Shown: piece after piece, positions 25,301-37,529 of the stretch | How positions within the stretch are numbered: the stretch's first letter is position 1 | Layout of the letters: every line of letters begins with the position of its first letter | Assembly: GCA_020746105.1 (NCBI GenBank) | Contig: CM036617.1 | Span: 142,255,845 to 142,319,844, forward strand | Source: Trogon surrucura | Lineage: Eukaryota > Chordata > Aves > Trogoniformes > Trogonidae | Direction of reading: 5' to 3' | DNA length: 64,000 nt | Notes under the pieces: generated by a model | Database searches by the model: none | Seen by the model: only the letters and a program-made list of their open reading frames with translations | What the model was told of the DNA's origin: nothing | Position numbers and translations under genes: made by a program

Positions 25301-26711
25301 TCTACTTGAAGCCTGTCCCATTCCACCTGTCCAAAAGAAGTAATCCTATTTTCTACCAGTGTAGACTTTCATGTGCATGTGCTTTCATGTACAACAACAG
25401 ACATCTGAAAGGGAGAGACCTTTCAAGGAGGAAGTTACGCTTGTAGATTCTCACTTTGCCAGAATACACAGAAAAAACAGGTAAGCGGGTGATAAATAGC
25501 TCAGTAAGAAAAATGTTTGATTGTACGGAAAAACAGTACCACCAGTTGGGCCAAATATTAAGCACTCAGGAGAAATTACTTTCTTTGGTGGATACAACAA
25601 GACAATTTTTCTAAGTGTGCTTTATAATTTAGTTAAGCAAAGATATATTAAAAAGTACTACTACATTTTAAATCTACTCCAGTATGAGGTTGGTTCCAGT
25701 TCAGCGAAAGTACAATATTAAAGTGGTTTTGGTTTTTTTTCCTTAGGACCTCTAACATCTATCATATGCTTAAAGATTTGTTCTTTTTTTTTTTTTTAAA
25801 CCAAAATTGAACTGGAAACCACGCATGTCAATAATAAGGTATAACTATTTGCTGAGCATGTACACACAAAAAACGATCGCTCCCAAGTTTATCCGTAACA
25901 TAAATTCTTGCTTTGAAATATTTGAAGACTTAAATCATCAACACTCTTGAATTTTTTTTTAATTATTCATCAAGCTATGAAAGCCATTTTTCTGCCAAAG
26001 TAGACAGCCTCTTCAAGAAAAAGGGGGGAGGGAAAAATAAAATAAAAAAAAAACCAAAAAAAACCCACCATCGAGAACTTGGCAGCCTTTAAAAATTCTG
26101 AAAACAAACACTGCATCCCTCTAAGCTAGCATTTGCTAACAGCGTCACTGTATTCAGCTTTTTTGTGTGTGTGCCTGCCACTAAGCAGCACGTAGGAACA
26201 GATAGTCCCAAAGCTTCCTGAAAGTACAAGACCTGAACCTTTAACCTGAATCAGTTCCCCCTTCCTCACCCACCTCCCCTATTGGATTACCTCCTTATTG
26301 TTGATTGAAACAGGAGACAAAGTCAGAGACTGAAAAGAACACTCTATCTATTTTAATGCAAAATCTTGAAAATTCTCACCACAGCTCAATTAGAAAGATT
26401 AGATGAACATTGGTTTAACCCTCTCCCTGTAACTAGAAGAAATAAAGACTTAGTGTTAAACAGCAGCTGTATTTTCACTTAGCTATGTAGACATTTCATA
26501 GCCACTTTGCCATACCGGCTTGTGTCTGGGCATTTGAATAAAAATAGCTAATGTGCTTGCTTGTTACGCCATTAAATAAAGTGCACAAAGGAATTGCCAG
26601 TACGGTTTTTGCCCATGAAAGGCAATGGTCATTAATAGCTTGTCTTTGCGGAAGGTTCAGAGGAACAGCATGTCTGAGCTTCCTCCACAGCTTTCTATAG
26701 GTTGAACTATA

Positions 26712-27100
26712 CATAGAAACATAGAATGGTTTGGGTTGGAAGGGACCTTAAAGATCTAGTTCCAACCCCACTGCCATGGGCAGGGATATCTTTCACTCCG
26801 ATCAGGTTGCTCAAAGCCCCATCTAGTCTGGCCTTGAACACTTCCCATGGTGGGGTAATCCACAACTTCTCTGGGCAACCTGTTCCAGTGCCTCACCTCC
26901 CTCACAGAAAAGAATTTCTTCCTAATATCTAATCTAATTGTACTCTCAGTTTAAAATCATTGTCCTTCATCCTATCGCTACATCCCCTGATGACAGCCCC
27001 TCTCCAGCTTTCTTGTAGGCCCTCTTCAGTTATTGGAAGGCTGCTATAAGGTCTCCCCAGAGCCTTCTCTTCTCCAGGCTGAACAACCCCGATCATCTTC
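26712..27100 (-). mobile_element. CR1 LINE fragment, minus orientation
   Basis: Read on the + strand it opens with the reverse of a CR1 3' end (CATAGAATGGTTTGGGTTGG), then AGGGACCTTAAAGATCTAG. It continues through GGTTGCTCAAAGCCCCAT and CTGTTCCAGTGCCTCACC to CTCCAGGCTGAACAACCCC. It is 5'-truncated, with stops and small indels throughout, and non-coding. The tail is of the ATTCTATG type. Confidence 0.96.
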
Positions 27101-27480
27101 AGGGCCCTTGAAGATGAGGCAGCATCTACGTGTTTCCTAGTTTCAGAACAGGTCACACTTGCAGGAGAGCAACAAATGGGATACTCATATGATCATGTCT
27201 GGGCTGGATAAACACATTTTTCAGGCATCTTCAAATAGGTCCACCTGGAAATCACAGCAGACAGATGAAGTGAGCCACACTGAGAAAACAGGCTTTGTCA
27301 GCTGGATGGTATCCAAACGTGGATCACCCAACAAGCAGTACTGGAGGACTGAGAAGCTGACAGCACGCTCACATGTCAACCGTGATAAGTCGGAGATTTT
27401 CACTAGTTGGACAGGAGAGCTCACTCCACTGATGCAAAAAAGTATACCATAATACATATTCAGATGAAAAGTTACATGCA

Positions 27481-27515
27481 AGAAAAAAAAAAAACAAGAA
27501 ACAAACAAACAAAAA
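27481..27515. repeat. Poly-A / (ACAA)n low-complexity tract
   Basis: An A12 run is followed by ACAA-like units. Confidence 0.8.
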
Positions 27516-29730
27516 TGAAAAAGGGAAACAGTGAGAAACAAAGAAAGTAGCAGAGGAAAGTACGTGTACTAAATAAGTCTCCTGCTAGCTAGGAGAACAT
27601 GAAGTTACGAGCTCTCATAAGGACAATGTCCATTTGCTTTCAGCTACTGCATCCTTCTGAGACACAGGACTATAAACCTACAGACCCGTCACTGTTGATT
27701 ACCTCTCTTCAGTAAGGTTTCCAGGTACTCACTGCGTAAAGCTTGAGAGCTTTTAGGAAACCAAAATAACAAAGAAGTAGCCTAGGAGAAAGGGGAAGAA
27801 GGTACGGCATGCTGTTCCTATGAGAAGAGACTTGCCATCCATGCAGAACTCCAAAGAGACTGTGGGAAGAGAGATTTTCACAACGTGTTATCAATTTGGA
27901 GCACACCTGCCTTGCACCCATGGTCTTGGGACAGGCAGAGGGAGCCCTGCTGAAGTGGTGACACCATTTGTCTTCTGCTAATCTGAGTTCCATCTACTGC
28001 GTTCCCTCAGACTTACCTGGACCTGACAACATGTCAACCCAATGCACTAAGATTACTGCTGTATTTTTTTGCTGGAATATTCCTTGTCCTTGCTTAAAAA
28101 CTAGCAAAGCTTTGTGTATCTTTACTGAAACCAAAATGAAGTTTATTCTGTTTGTTCCTAGCAAAAGTCCTCTACCTAAATTCTCTTATTTTAGAAAGGC
28201 ACTTCTGAATACGATGGAGTTAGAAGAAAGACATGCAACACAAAGTTTCCTCCCACTCCAGCTCTCTTCCCTCTCAGTCTTCCAGAGTTCAGACAGACTC
28301 CCATGCAGAGAAAAAAAAAAACCATTGAGTCCCAGCATATTTAAAAAGAAATAAGGTATGAAATCCCAAAACCTAAGCAGGTTCCCACCTGTAACAAAAT
28401 ACTTCTGGGAGCTGTATAGATGATAGGTGCTATAGCTGTGTCAGATTGCTTTCCACTCATTGTATTAATGCTATCTCACACCTATTATTTAGGCAAATGT
28501 TTTTTTGTGCTTATGACTCGCCCTTGAAATTAAGGCTTATTTCGGTAGCAGGGTGGCATGCCTAGAGAAGCCCTCTCAAATGTAGTTCAGACTCTTTGCG
28601 TGTATTTGGAAGATGGTGTTTAGGAGATGGTTGGCTTCCATGCTTAAGAAACAGTATAAATTTAGTGAAATACATACTATGGAGAAAGTCATTCCCCCAC
28701 ACGCACCATCCTGTATGTAGAAACCCAAGTCCTGACATGGGATTTGAGTCTTTGAAGTCTGGGGTGAATGAATCAAGCAACCAAGAAGCAAAAAACAACA
28801 CTGAGGCTATTAAAAGTGTGGTGTTTATATCCCTAACATTATGAATTACTCAGTATCTAAACATGCTTTACTAGGGGTTCAGTAGGAGCAAAACGCAGCA
28901 CCGAATCAATTTTATCCAGAATAGTGTGGGGGGAGGGAGAGTTGCTTTCCTATTTTGAGAGCAACATCTATGCTACACATGCAGAGCCAAAGCCTTCTAA
29001 TCCAGCCGGCTGAATACATACTAGTTATTCAAACTCAAGAACGTGTGCACAAAAGGAATTTCATACAATTAGTCTCTGTTGTCCTCCTCTTTTTATGCTC
29101 TCCGTAAAGTTCTCATTCCAGTGTTGCTACAGTATACACTCAGACCCACCTTTTCGCCTCCCACATTGCCTTCAGTAATATAGAAAACATTAGACAAGGA
29201 TGTCTAAAAAGAGAGTATTTGTACAAGCCACTGATCTATCATTTAGTCAACAAACAAGCTCAATTGATAGATAGTAAACGAAAATCGGGTGAAGCACAAC
29301 AAAAATCCCATTTAGTCAAATGGGAACACAGTTACAATTTTATGAAGAAAAATGTTCATGCTATTTTAGCAGACTGTCAGTCTCTATAGCATGTAAAAAG
29401 ATCTTATAAAAAAATACATCTATTCTTAACTAATTAAAGCTTCTGAACACCTCCACGTGTGCATCTTTTTGCTAAACAGCTGACAGGAGCTTGTAACTTG
29501 AGCTTGAAACCAATCGAGAGCATGAATTCACCTGAGGAGGTCTATGCAAGGAACTCATTCTAGTTTCTCAGAAACAGCACGAAAACTTGGACTACATGGG
29601 GCAAAATTAGTTCCAAGAACACACTAAAGAGAAGCTAAGTTACTGACGACTTATGTCTTGTATCATGACCAAGAAATGGCAGAGATAACCAACTTCCTCT
29701 CAGATAAGGACCTTGTTTCAGCAGTTCCTT

Positions 29731-29747
29731 TTATATATATATATATT
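29731..29747. repeat. (TA)n microsatellite
   Basis: About eight perfect TA dinucleotides. Confidence 0.85.
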
Positions 29748-30882
29748 CACACAGCACAAACACACAAACATTACAGCTTCAGACAGTGCAACCAGAGAAA
29801 AGCAGCAGCACAGGAGCTTGGGAAGGTCCACAGCAGAAGAGATCATTCTGCATCCTCACAGCCCCACGGCAAACCTCCCATCACTGAGGCAACACTCCTT
29901 CCCCTCTCTCCCAGCCCATCCAATTATTAATTTGGGGCACTTTTTTTTTTTTTTCCAGCCACTGGAGCATTTTGTAGGGACACGACATGGAAAGCTGCCA
30001 GCCTTCCCAGAGCCAACTCCGAGTAGGTCAGTCTTGGCTCAGCAGCAGACCACATAGCACAGCAAAAGGAAACACAAGGCCTTGAACTCACGCCCATCTT
30101 CCCTCTCGTCCTCCATGCGCGCACCCTAGACGCAGATTTTCTTTGATCGCTGAGGAACAGTAATTCGCTGGTGGCCAACATCATCTCCACTGGAGATCGT
30201 GAGAGCTGCCAACAGGCCCTATCCACAAGCAAACCGAGAACTGCTCAGATTAAAACTCTGCAAACCCAGAAATTAAGACGCCAAGTTTCACCATCAGTGT
30301 GTATTTTTGGCTTCCTTCAGGTGTTATGAGAAACTGCAGAGTAACTATATTGGAAAGTTCCTATTTGGAGCTGCCAAGTTAATACCAATCTAAAGATCAG
30401 GTCTGGTGAAGAAGAGAAGTGGCAACGTGAACTTCCCCGTTCCCACGGCTGTCTTCGGACAGCAGCAACGCTGCAGGAGCACGGAGCATCTCAGCCTCCA
30501 GCCTCGCTCCGGACCCAGTTTCATCTCAGTTAGATTTGGTATCAAGGTGGTGATACTATTATACTACCGATAGAGAAAATCCTGAGGACTGGGTCCCTCA
30601 AATAACAACTAGGAAGTAGACTGAAGTTACAGTGTTCACACGTTACCTTCATGCGGATGAGTCCCTGTCTCGAGTTAATCGCTGGCTTTAGGCCAGGCTG
30701 ACATCCTGATACACATCACCAGGCCACCCATCACCTATGGTTTTGTTGCAGGTAGAGGCCACATATGCAATCAACAGCCCTAAAGAACGACATATTACTC
30801 TTTGTTTATGAAGGGAGACACCAAAGAAATCATCAGGAAAGTACTACCCATACTCATAGGATATGTCATTACTGATATCTAA

Positions 30883-30925
30883 AATATCATTTATATGATA
30901 TTGAGGGGTTTTATAACCCCTCAAT
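30883..30925. repeat. Two overlapping perfect inverted repeats with identical loops
   Basis: Hairpin 1 has arms AATATCAT (30,883-30,890) and ATGATATT (30,895-30,902) around a TTAT loop. Hairpin 2 has 11-bp arms ATTGAGGGGTT (30,900-30,910) and AACCCCTCAAT (30,915-30,925), also around TTAT. The arms overlap by three bases, so only one can fold fully at a time. No flanking transposon ends or RNA gene are seen. Confidence 0.8.
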
Positions 30926-31344
30926 GTCACTACACTAAATGTGGAAGCAATCCCTAAGGAACTGTAGGGCAAGTGAACATACCATCCAATGCATCAGGAA
31001 CACGGCTACTTCCCTATTACCCAGAAAACCAGCCTCTTGATAATTCTTCTTAAATAGTTGTGGACATACTATTTCACAAATACTACACACCATGTACAAA
31101 ATATTGCAAGAAACATTTAATCATTCGATCCGCGTAAGAACAAATTTGTAGAGACAGATTCTCAGGCCAAACCCACGTTTCTTCCTAGGGATGAAACAAA
31201 AGCGGAAAAGGAGGAGGAAGGGATGTGCCAATCCTTCCACACCTCATCCCTTGGCAGTACTCTACGCCATCTGGCTATTAAGGATTGTCGGCACTTGAGG
31301 AATATCCATGATGCTTTCCTGACTGCTCTTACAGGAAAGGGGTG

Positions 31345-31362
31345 AAAAAAAAAAAAAAAAAA
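31345..31362. repeat. A18 homopolymer
   Basis: Eighteen consecutive A bases in intronic or intergenic sequence. No retrocopy is recognised upstream. Confidence 0.9.
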
Positions 31363-33302
31363 GACATAGAAAATTCAACAGACATACTATAAAGTGAAAG
31401 CTATCACCCTGCCTCCTTTTTCTTAAGGGAAACGAATGCTTCAACTGCGCTTATTGTATTTCTTTGACCATTTGTATTTTGAAAACAGTGAATATTGTCG
31501 AGTAAGTCTGGGGATTAAGGTGTCAAATTGAAAAAAACAGGTAACTGAGCAAGGTCCTCACCTGAAACACAGCTCTTAGGGCACAACGCACTGGAGCAGA
31601 GCTCACTTGGAGACCAACATGAGCGACAGAACTCAATGGCCAATTGGCCTACTCGGCATTTCTAACAGAGGTCTAGAGGATTTGAGCCTGAACTTGCTCT
31701 TCCCAGGGCTTCTTAAGGCCTATGTGAATCACTTATCTTAAAGGCGGAAGAGCAGCTGACCCATCCCACTATCCGGTCTCTCGTAACTCCGGACCACTTC
31801 ACTCACTCCAGCTCCAGATGCCGGCCGTGAACACAGAGGCACGGGGGGAGCTCGCCGGGCACAGTCATTCTGCCCAGGAAGGTGCATGGGCACAGGGCAG
31901 ATACAACCACAACTCTTCCTCCCACAGGCTTAGGGCTGGCAAGGACCCCAGAGGAGCCAGAGCTCGTCAAGAAATCCATTTAACACATTCCTGCATAGCT
32001 TCTGCCGATACTGTTCCTACGGACAGTTGAAGCTATTCTAGCTAAAAGCAAACATCCTTGCCAGGCTAGTTGCCTTCACTTGAAAGATAAGTATGCGTTT
32101 TACAGAAACAAAGATAAATTGAGCTCGCTTTCTCCTACAGAAGTTTTTTTCTGGTGTGATTTTGTTCCATTTTATCAACTTAGGTAGCCAACGAAACCGG
32201 AGCTACTGCAGCAGGAATGTATTTCTGTATCTTTATGCATGTTGCACTTTTAAATGATTGATTGGGCTTTCTGGACCTTTGCACATGTATTAAACCATAC
32301 AGCACTTTGCAGCTACCACCTCAAATTAGAACAAGAACTGGCACCTTCTCTGCTACTGTGACTTATTTGTTCATTTTTAAAGAGTCTTTGAAATTGTGTA
32401 TTAAGATATACTGAAGCACTATTGTATGAAACAAGCATAATGCCAGACTTTATTTTGCCTCAGACATTTTTTATAGATTCCTTCCTAAAAATATTAATAA
32501 GCACACTCAGTAAATGGAGAATTTACTTCTGAATATCACTATTCTTTCTATCTTTTGTCATTAAAAATTAAAGCTAAAAATACGTGTACACCCCCCTGTT
32601 GCATACTTGCTCCACATTCAAATAGAAACCCCCAGACAACCAACACAAACAAATGTGATGAATGCTTCAATCTCCAAAGGGCAGTGGGATGAACACCATA
32701 AAAAGAAATTAAGACTTACTATTTTTCCATCTCCCCTCAAAACACAAAGTCTAAACCAACTCCTGTTTGGTCAGTTGTGACTTCGTAAACTCTTTATCTA
32801 CCAAACCACACGCTGCCATGAATAGCACAAATCTCAAAGCAAGGGTTACAAAATCATTTTGGGGTTTTGGTTGGTTTTTCTTCTTTTAAGAACCCCAACA
32901 CACATCCTTACAAGGAGAAACAGTCCAATCTGCTTTCAGCTTTCAAAACTAGCAGAGATCTATTTATTCTGCTGGGTATACACTGAATGTTTGAACAACA
33001 AAAAAAAAAAGTTAGTCATAGGTCAGACAATACAACTCGCTAGGACTACACCCTTCACTTGTGGGAAAACCGAAAGATCAATTTTCTACTCCAACCAGCT
33101 GCTGAATGTAAAGGAAAGCAAATTCTCCTGGCTTCTCTCTTCTAAAAATCCAGCTTCCCATCTGACATCTAACCAACTGGCCACTGGAGAAACCCTACCA
33201 TTGGTCGGGCTTTGCAACAGGCACATCCCATACACCTTGTTCTGCACACGCTGATGCGCACTCAACTCCTCATCCCTGACTCTTCTACCGGGTGGGGAGG
33301 GG

Positions 33303-33353
33303 TAAATAAATTAAATAAATAAATAAATATGCACAATAAATAAATAAATAAGT
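33303..33353. repeat. (TAAA)n microsatellite
   Basis: About 50 bp of imperfect TAAA units, interrupted once by TATGCACAA, lying just left of the CpG-island complex. Confidence 0.9.
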
Positions 33354-33559
33354 AAAAAGTGGAGGTTATCTGTCAGGCCGTGTCCTGGCGCCAGCCACGG
33401 AGTTACGAGCTTAACACGAGCGCAATACCAGGTTAACAATTTGCAATTTGCTCCGTCCCTGGGCTCCAGGGCAGCCCTCCATTTTGTCAGCTGCCTCAAT
33501 TTAAACCTTTTCCAAGCTGAAGGCAGAAGTTCCAGCATTTCTTCGGGAGCCCTTTCGGT

Positions 33560-34330
33560 GCTTTAAAGCATCCTCGACCGTTTTAAGCAGTGCAAAGCCT
33601 ATTCGGAGCTGTTCGGCACTGTTTACTAGGCTTAGCAAGGCTTAGCAAGGCGGACGGGCACGCCGAAGTCGATGGAACATCCCCTCCGGAGGGTTTTCGG
33701 GGCTCACTGAAGAAGTCAGCGGTCTCCTGCTCATCCCTTCCAGCGACGAGCTGCCTCCCCTTGCCCCGCACCGAAGGCGCCCGGCTCTACCCCCCGCCCA
33801 TACGAGGAGAGGCAGGTGGATATGGAGAGATGAGAAAGGAAGGGACGAGGAGGAGGAGGAGGAGGCAGGAGCCGCCGCGGAGTGCCGGCCGCCCCGCTGC
33901 AGGTAGGGGGAGCGCAGGGCGGCCCGACGGTGCCGGGACCGTAACCCCCCCTCCCTCCTTCTCAGCCCCGTTCCTTACCACCTGCGGAGGCGGCCGGAGC
34001 CTGCCCGGGCCGGGGCAGCGACCTGTCCGCTACGGGCGCTCTCCTCCAGAGGTGAAGGGGCGGCGAGGAAGGGCATGCGGGAGGAGGGAGGGAGGACTCC
34101 CGCAGCCCGCCTCTCCCTCACCTCCCTCCTCCTCCTCCTCCTCTTCCCCGCCCAGCCGTGCCCGGCCCAGCCCCGACCCCCGCCTCCCCCCTACCCCCCC
34201 CGAGCCCCCCTCCCGTTCTGGCTTCCACGGGGTAGCCCCGGGCGAGTGGTCCCTGCGCTCCGCCCGGCACTTACTGTTTCACTACCCCGTCCGTCCGTCC
34301 CCTCGGATTAGAGTTGTTGCCACCAGCCGT
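33560..34330. promoter_or_regulatory. CpG island 1, candidate first-exon region on both strands
   Basis: The sequence changes abruptly from AT-rich to very GC-rich with dense CG dinucleotides, plus (GAG)n and (CTC)n runs. Both strands offer first-exon-like signals. On the plus strand, ATG at 33,830 is followed by 24 open codons and the donor CTGCAG|GTAGGG (GT at 33,903). On the minus strand, ATG (complement of 34,074-34,076) is followed by 32 open codons and the donor GTAAGG (complement of 33,973-33,978). Neither start sits in a strong Kozak context and neither peptide is recognisable. Long open frames here, up to 335 codons at 33,590-34,597, are a by-product of high GC and low stop frequency. 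Together with island 2 it most likely forms a divergent promoter. Confidence 0.8.
33846..33865. repeat. (GAG)n tract in CpG island 1
   Basis: A purine-rich trinucleotide run of about six units. A (CTC)n run lies at 34,126-34,143. Confidence 0.85.
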
Positions 34331-34974
34331 CTCCTCTGCCGCCTGAAACAACTTGGTCTCCTTCCAGCCGCTGGAAAATCTCCTCTTTTTCCTTATTCTT
34401 CAATAATAATTAAGGAAAAAAAAAACACGAACGGCAATTTAAAAAAAAAAAGAAAAAAAAAAGAACCAGGAAAACTGTGTTCGGCTTTTTTAGGAGGGGA
34501 AAGCGTGAAGGTGGGGAGGGGAGAGAAGAAGAAAAGCGAAACATTTGGAGATTCCCCCCCCTCCTTTCCTTCCCTCCTCTGCCTCAAGATGGCTTGAGAA
34601 AATTAAAAGGGGACGGTGATGAAGGGGAAGGAGGACACACCGAGAAGCTCGGGAGGGGGGTAAGAAGTTTTGGGGTTCTGATGGACTTTTTGTGTGTGTG
34701 TTTGGTTGAGGTTTTTATGTGGTTTTTTTTTTTTTAAAGACTTCGGCTCCCAGAAAGACCCAAACGATTACAAACAAACGGGGCAGAGCAGGCAAGCACA
34801 AGGAGGAAAGCGAGCGAGAAAAAAAAAAAAAAAAAGAAAAAAAAAGAGTTTTGCTGGTCAGTAAACTTCAAGCTGCTGGGATGAGGTCATCGGTGTAAAA
34901 ATAAAGCGATGTCGTCATTTGAAACCAATCCCAGTGAATGAACTCAGCCGGGGGGTGAAGGTGGGGGGGGGGGA
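34331..34974. promoter_or_regulatory. A/T-tract linker between the two CpG islands with CCAAT and CRE-like motifs
   Basis: Between the islands lie four long A or T tracts: 34,416-34,425, 34,441-34,463 (interrupted once by G), T at 34,723-34,735 and A-rich 34,819-34,845. At the right edge are a GAGGTCATC motif and a TCGTCA (a CRE half-site on the minus strand), followed by a CCAAT box at 34,925-34,929 and an 11-base G run at 34,963-34,973. Poly(dA:dT) tracts exclude nucleosomes, so this fits the open core of a promoter. No transcription start can be fixed from sequence. Confidence 0.55.
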
Positions 34975-35480
34975 GAAGGAGAAAGAGGAGGAGCGGGGAG
35001 AGAGGATCCCTGCGGGGAGACGGAGGCGGCCGCCGCGCAGCCCCGGCGGCGGGGAGGGGGGGTCTGGGGGGAGCTCTCGCCGTACCGCGCTGTCACCGGG
35101 GCGAAACACGCCTCCGCTGCCCCGGGCCTCCCGCTGGAGCCGCCGGACCGGCCCCTGGGAGGAGCCGGGGCCGCGGAGCGATTCAACCGAGCCGCCGCTG
35201 CGGCCCTTCCCCGCCCCTCGCCCGGCGGGGGGAGGCAGGCCCCGCCCGCCGTGCTCTCCTTCGCCGGGCCTGGTCTTCGCCTCCTCGGGGGGGGTCGGTC
35301 GGGGTTTGGTGTCCCCTTCCAGCCTTGGGGCCTGCGCTCATCCCCGCGTTGAGGAGGGCCCGTCGGTGTGGGCCTCGTCGGGCGTGTTTGCCGCAGCCCG
35401 CGGTGGAGCTGCGCTGAGCTCGGTGCCACCAGCTGAGGGGCCTTTGGTTCCGCAGCGAGCTCCCCGGGCAGCTCCGCAAA
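34975..35480. promoter_or_regulatory. CpG island 2
   Basis: Dense CG dinucleotides and G/C homopolymer stretches, with very few stop codons on either strand. The 301-codon frame on the minus strand (34,944-35,849) and the 195-codon frame on the plus strand (34,919-35,506) are proline-, arginine- and glycine-rich and unrecognisable, so they are rejected as genes. To its right the + strand becomes T/G-rich. This makes it the better candidate for the start of a plus-strand transcript, while island 1 would serve the minus strand. Confidence 0.75.
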
Positions 35481-35872
35481 TACCGGGCCTTGCTTTTTTT
35501 TTTTAAAAAAAAGTGAGGCTGAATGTGATGGTATCAAATCCTCGTGTGGTTGCGTTGATACAGTTGCATGGTGCATTGGGAGCCTCGTTAAATAAGAAAA
35601 AAATAATAATCTAAAACTGTTAACTTGAAGAAAGTGAAAAGCCCAACCAGTTAACGTGCATCTGGTCTGGCTAGTTCCAGTATTAACTAGTGAGGTACAT
35701 CCTTCAGGGGTTTGGTGGGTCCTGTCTGCCTTGCACGTACCTCTGGCGGGTGCACCAGAATATTTCACAGCCCTTTCTCCCTCAGAGGCATCACCCTCAG
35801 AGGCACTAAGGGGAGCCAGACAGCACCGCCGGGTGTGCATGACATACAAAATACCTTTCTGTATTATTTTTT
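35481..35872. other. Transition from CpG island to bulk sequence
   Basis: GC falls sharply. No repeat or gene is recognised. Ends near a T11 run that adjoins the duplicated segment. Confidence 0.5.
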
Positions 35873-36502
35873 TTTTTCAATAGAGTCAGCATATTTTTTC
35901 TTCCTAATACGATAAAAGGTGCAACTAAACCACAGTGATATCACAACTCCTGCAGGCTGAACTTATTACTGACAATAACCTTTTATTTTCAGCTGAGCTG
36001 CAGCTGAGAGTTTGATCTGGGAGACCATCACAAGGTGAAACTGTGCAAGTTTCTTGTTAACCTGAAGGAGTTATGGAGAGAGTCTGGACAGCTCAAACAC
36101 GGCAGCATCTGACCTCACTTCATTAAGATTAGCAGGCACGTCCTTTACCTCCTGTTTGCAATGGGCAAAGGGTGCACATGTTGGCAGCTGATGTGCCTCT
36201 GCTGGCAGGTGGTTACTCCTAAAGGAGCAGTAACTCATTTGCGTGTCAGAGTCTAACTCCAGCTTAACTTCTTCAGGTTCATTTTTTTTTCTTCTTCTTC
36301 CTTGAAGCCTTTCGTTCCTCCCTGCCACTTGCACAGCAGGCTCCTGGAAACAATCTGGACTGCAGGTGCAAAGCAGGGAGAGAGTCAGGCCTTAGCGTGA
36401 TAAACACCTGAACCATCTGCGAGAGGACCTTGGCGGCTTTACTAACCTTCCCTCCCTAGGTTTTCAAAGGTCTGTCAAATCTACAAAAGGTATTTTTGCT
36501 AC
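35873..36502 (+). repeat. Direct duplication, copy 1 (about 630 bp)
   Basis: Aligns with 37,530-38,163 at a constant offset of 1,662 bp through the core. From about 35,990 to 36,440 the two copies differ at only a handful of positions; divergence rises at both ends. Each copy contains TTTTATTTTCAG followed by CTGAGCTGCAGCTGAGAG, and a minus-strand open frame of 87 codons (complement of 36,071-36,334). That frame has a GTG rather than ATG start. The sequence is not a CR1 and I do not recognise it. Confidence 0.92.
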
Positions 36503-37529
36503 ACATGATTCTGCCCGCACCAACACAGCAGAATTCAAACTCTGGTCAGTCACCGCTGCCAGCTTTCGAATCTCTGTGCCACAAACCTTTGGATGACAGC
36601 ATGAGAAAGGATTAACTGCATGAATCCTTACACTCTTTCTGGCTGTCTCTTCAAACAATGGGCCTTGGGAAAGGCACACAGCTATCACCCATGGGAAAAC
36701 GATTTGTGTGGCTGGTATTTCAGGAAGCAAGCAAGTCCGAACAAATTAAATGGTGGTGGACTCTGTCCTGGCAAAATTGACCAATATTCACTTGTATGAA
36801 AGGCCTGGTGGTAAGGAGTTGCGAGCTGTCTCTCATGAGGAAGCCTTGTTTGCACTCATACTGAACAGCCACGTCTTCTGCAAGGGAGGGCAGAGTGTGC
36901 GCTGGGGAGAGAAGTCCTAAGAGAAGCCCAGTGTCCATAAGGCAGTGACAAAACAAAGATCAAAAGCAGCGAAGAAATTGCGGTAAAGCAATTTACATCA
37001 GTATGTTCACTAGTTTGCATGTGTCTGTCATGCAATAGCTAAAAAGCAGGTTTGCCTTTTCGTCTCAAGTAACCAGTGGCCCTGAAGATACCTTTTGAAA
37101 ATCTCAAAGCGGCCACAGTATTGAAAGTCTGCACAGTTAACTGCTGGTTAACAGAGCTAGAACTGAGCCATTTCGACAAAGGGGATCAGAGAGCGTGCCA
37201 GAGAAACTCGAGGTGACCGCCAGTCCCCCAGCTTATTCAGACCAGGGCAGTGCAGGAACAAATAGTTCCAGGACGGTTATCCTCACAAAGAGAAGTGGGG
37301 AGCCACAGAGGGGCACGTGGTGAGGAGGAAAGACATTTCAATTCTCTCTTCCCTTTTGTTGTCTCAACTCAGTAACACCTTACATAACTGTTGGGTTTTG
37401 TTTTGTTGGGGGACTGAAAAAGTTTTCTCACAGTAAAACCGCGAAAATAAAAAGTACTTCTGATCTTTTTCTAATATTTTCAGCTGAAAAAAAATACGCA
37501 CAGAGAAGTCTAGGACAGCAAATTAAAGC
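36503..37529. other. Unique spacer between the duplicated segments
   Basis: About 1.03 kb of single-copy sequence with moderate GC. No gene or repeat is recognised. Minus-strand open frames of 78-88 codons here have no identifiable domains. Confidence 0.55.

Larger units (their letters stand above)
16689..26711. other. 10-kb AT-rich non-coding stretch
   Basis: No recognised gene or interspersed repeat in ten kilobases. The + strand keeps its A/C bias with frequent poly-A runs (for example around 20,210-20,226 and 26,039-26,060). It contains copy B of a small local duplication, a TAAG/TAAA microsatellite and an AC/AT microsatellite. Several isolated minus-strand donor motifs occur, for example GTAAGT as the complement of 18,042-18,047. 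The matching exons would be under 40 nt and are not called. Confidence 0.6.
27101..33302. other. Non-coding stretch before the CpG-island complex
   Basis: No gene is recognised. It contains A-rich low-complexity sequence (27,481-27,515), a (TA)n tract, an 18-base A run and a pair of overlapping hairpins at 30,883-30,925. Base composition becomes more balanced towards the right end. Confidence 0.55.

Noticed and set aside
33590-35849. Open frames of 195 to 335 codons in the 34-35 kb CpG islands
   Set aside because: Proline-, arginine-, glycine- and serine-rich translations in GC-rich DNA with few stops on either strand. No domains, and overlapping frames on both strands at once.
35995-36036. 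Acceptor-flanked segment after TTTTATTTTCAG in duplication copy 1 (and its twin in copy 2)
   Set aside because: Splice-like sites, but the interval has early stops in at least two frames and no clear donor. Not called as coding.
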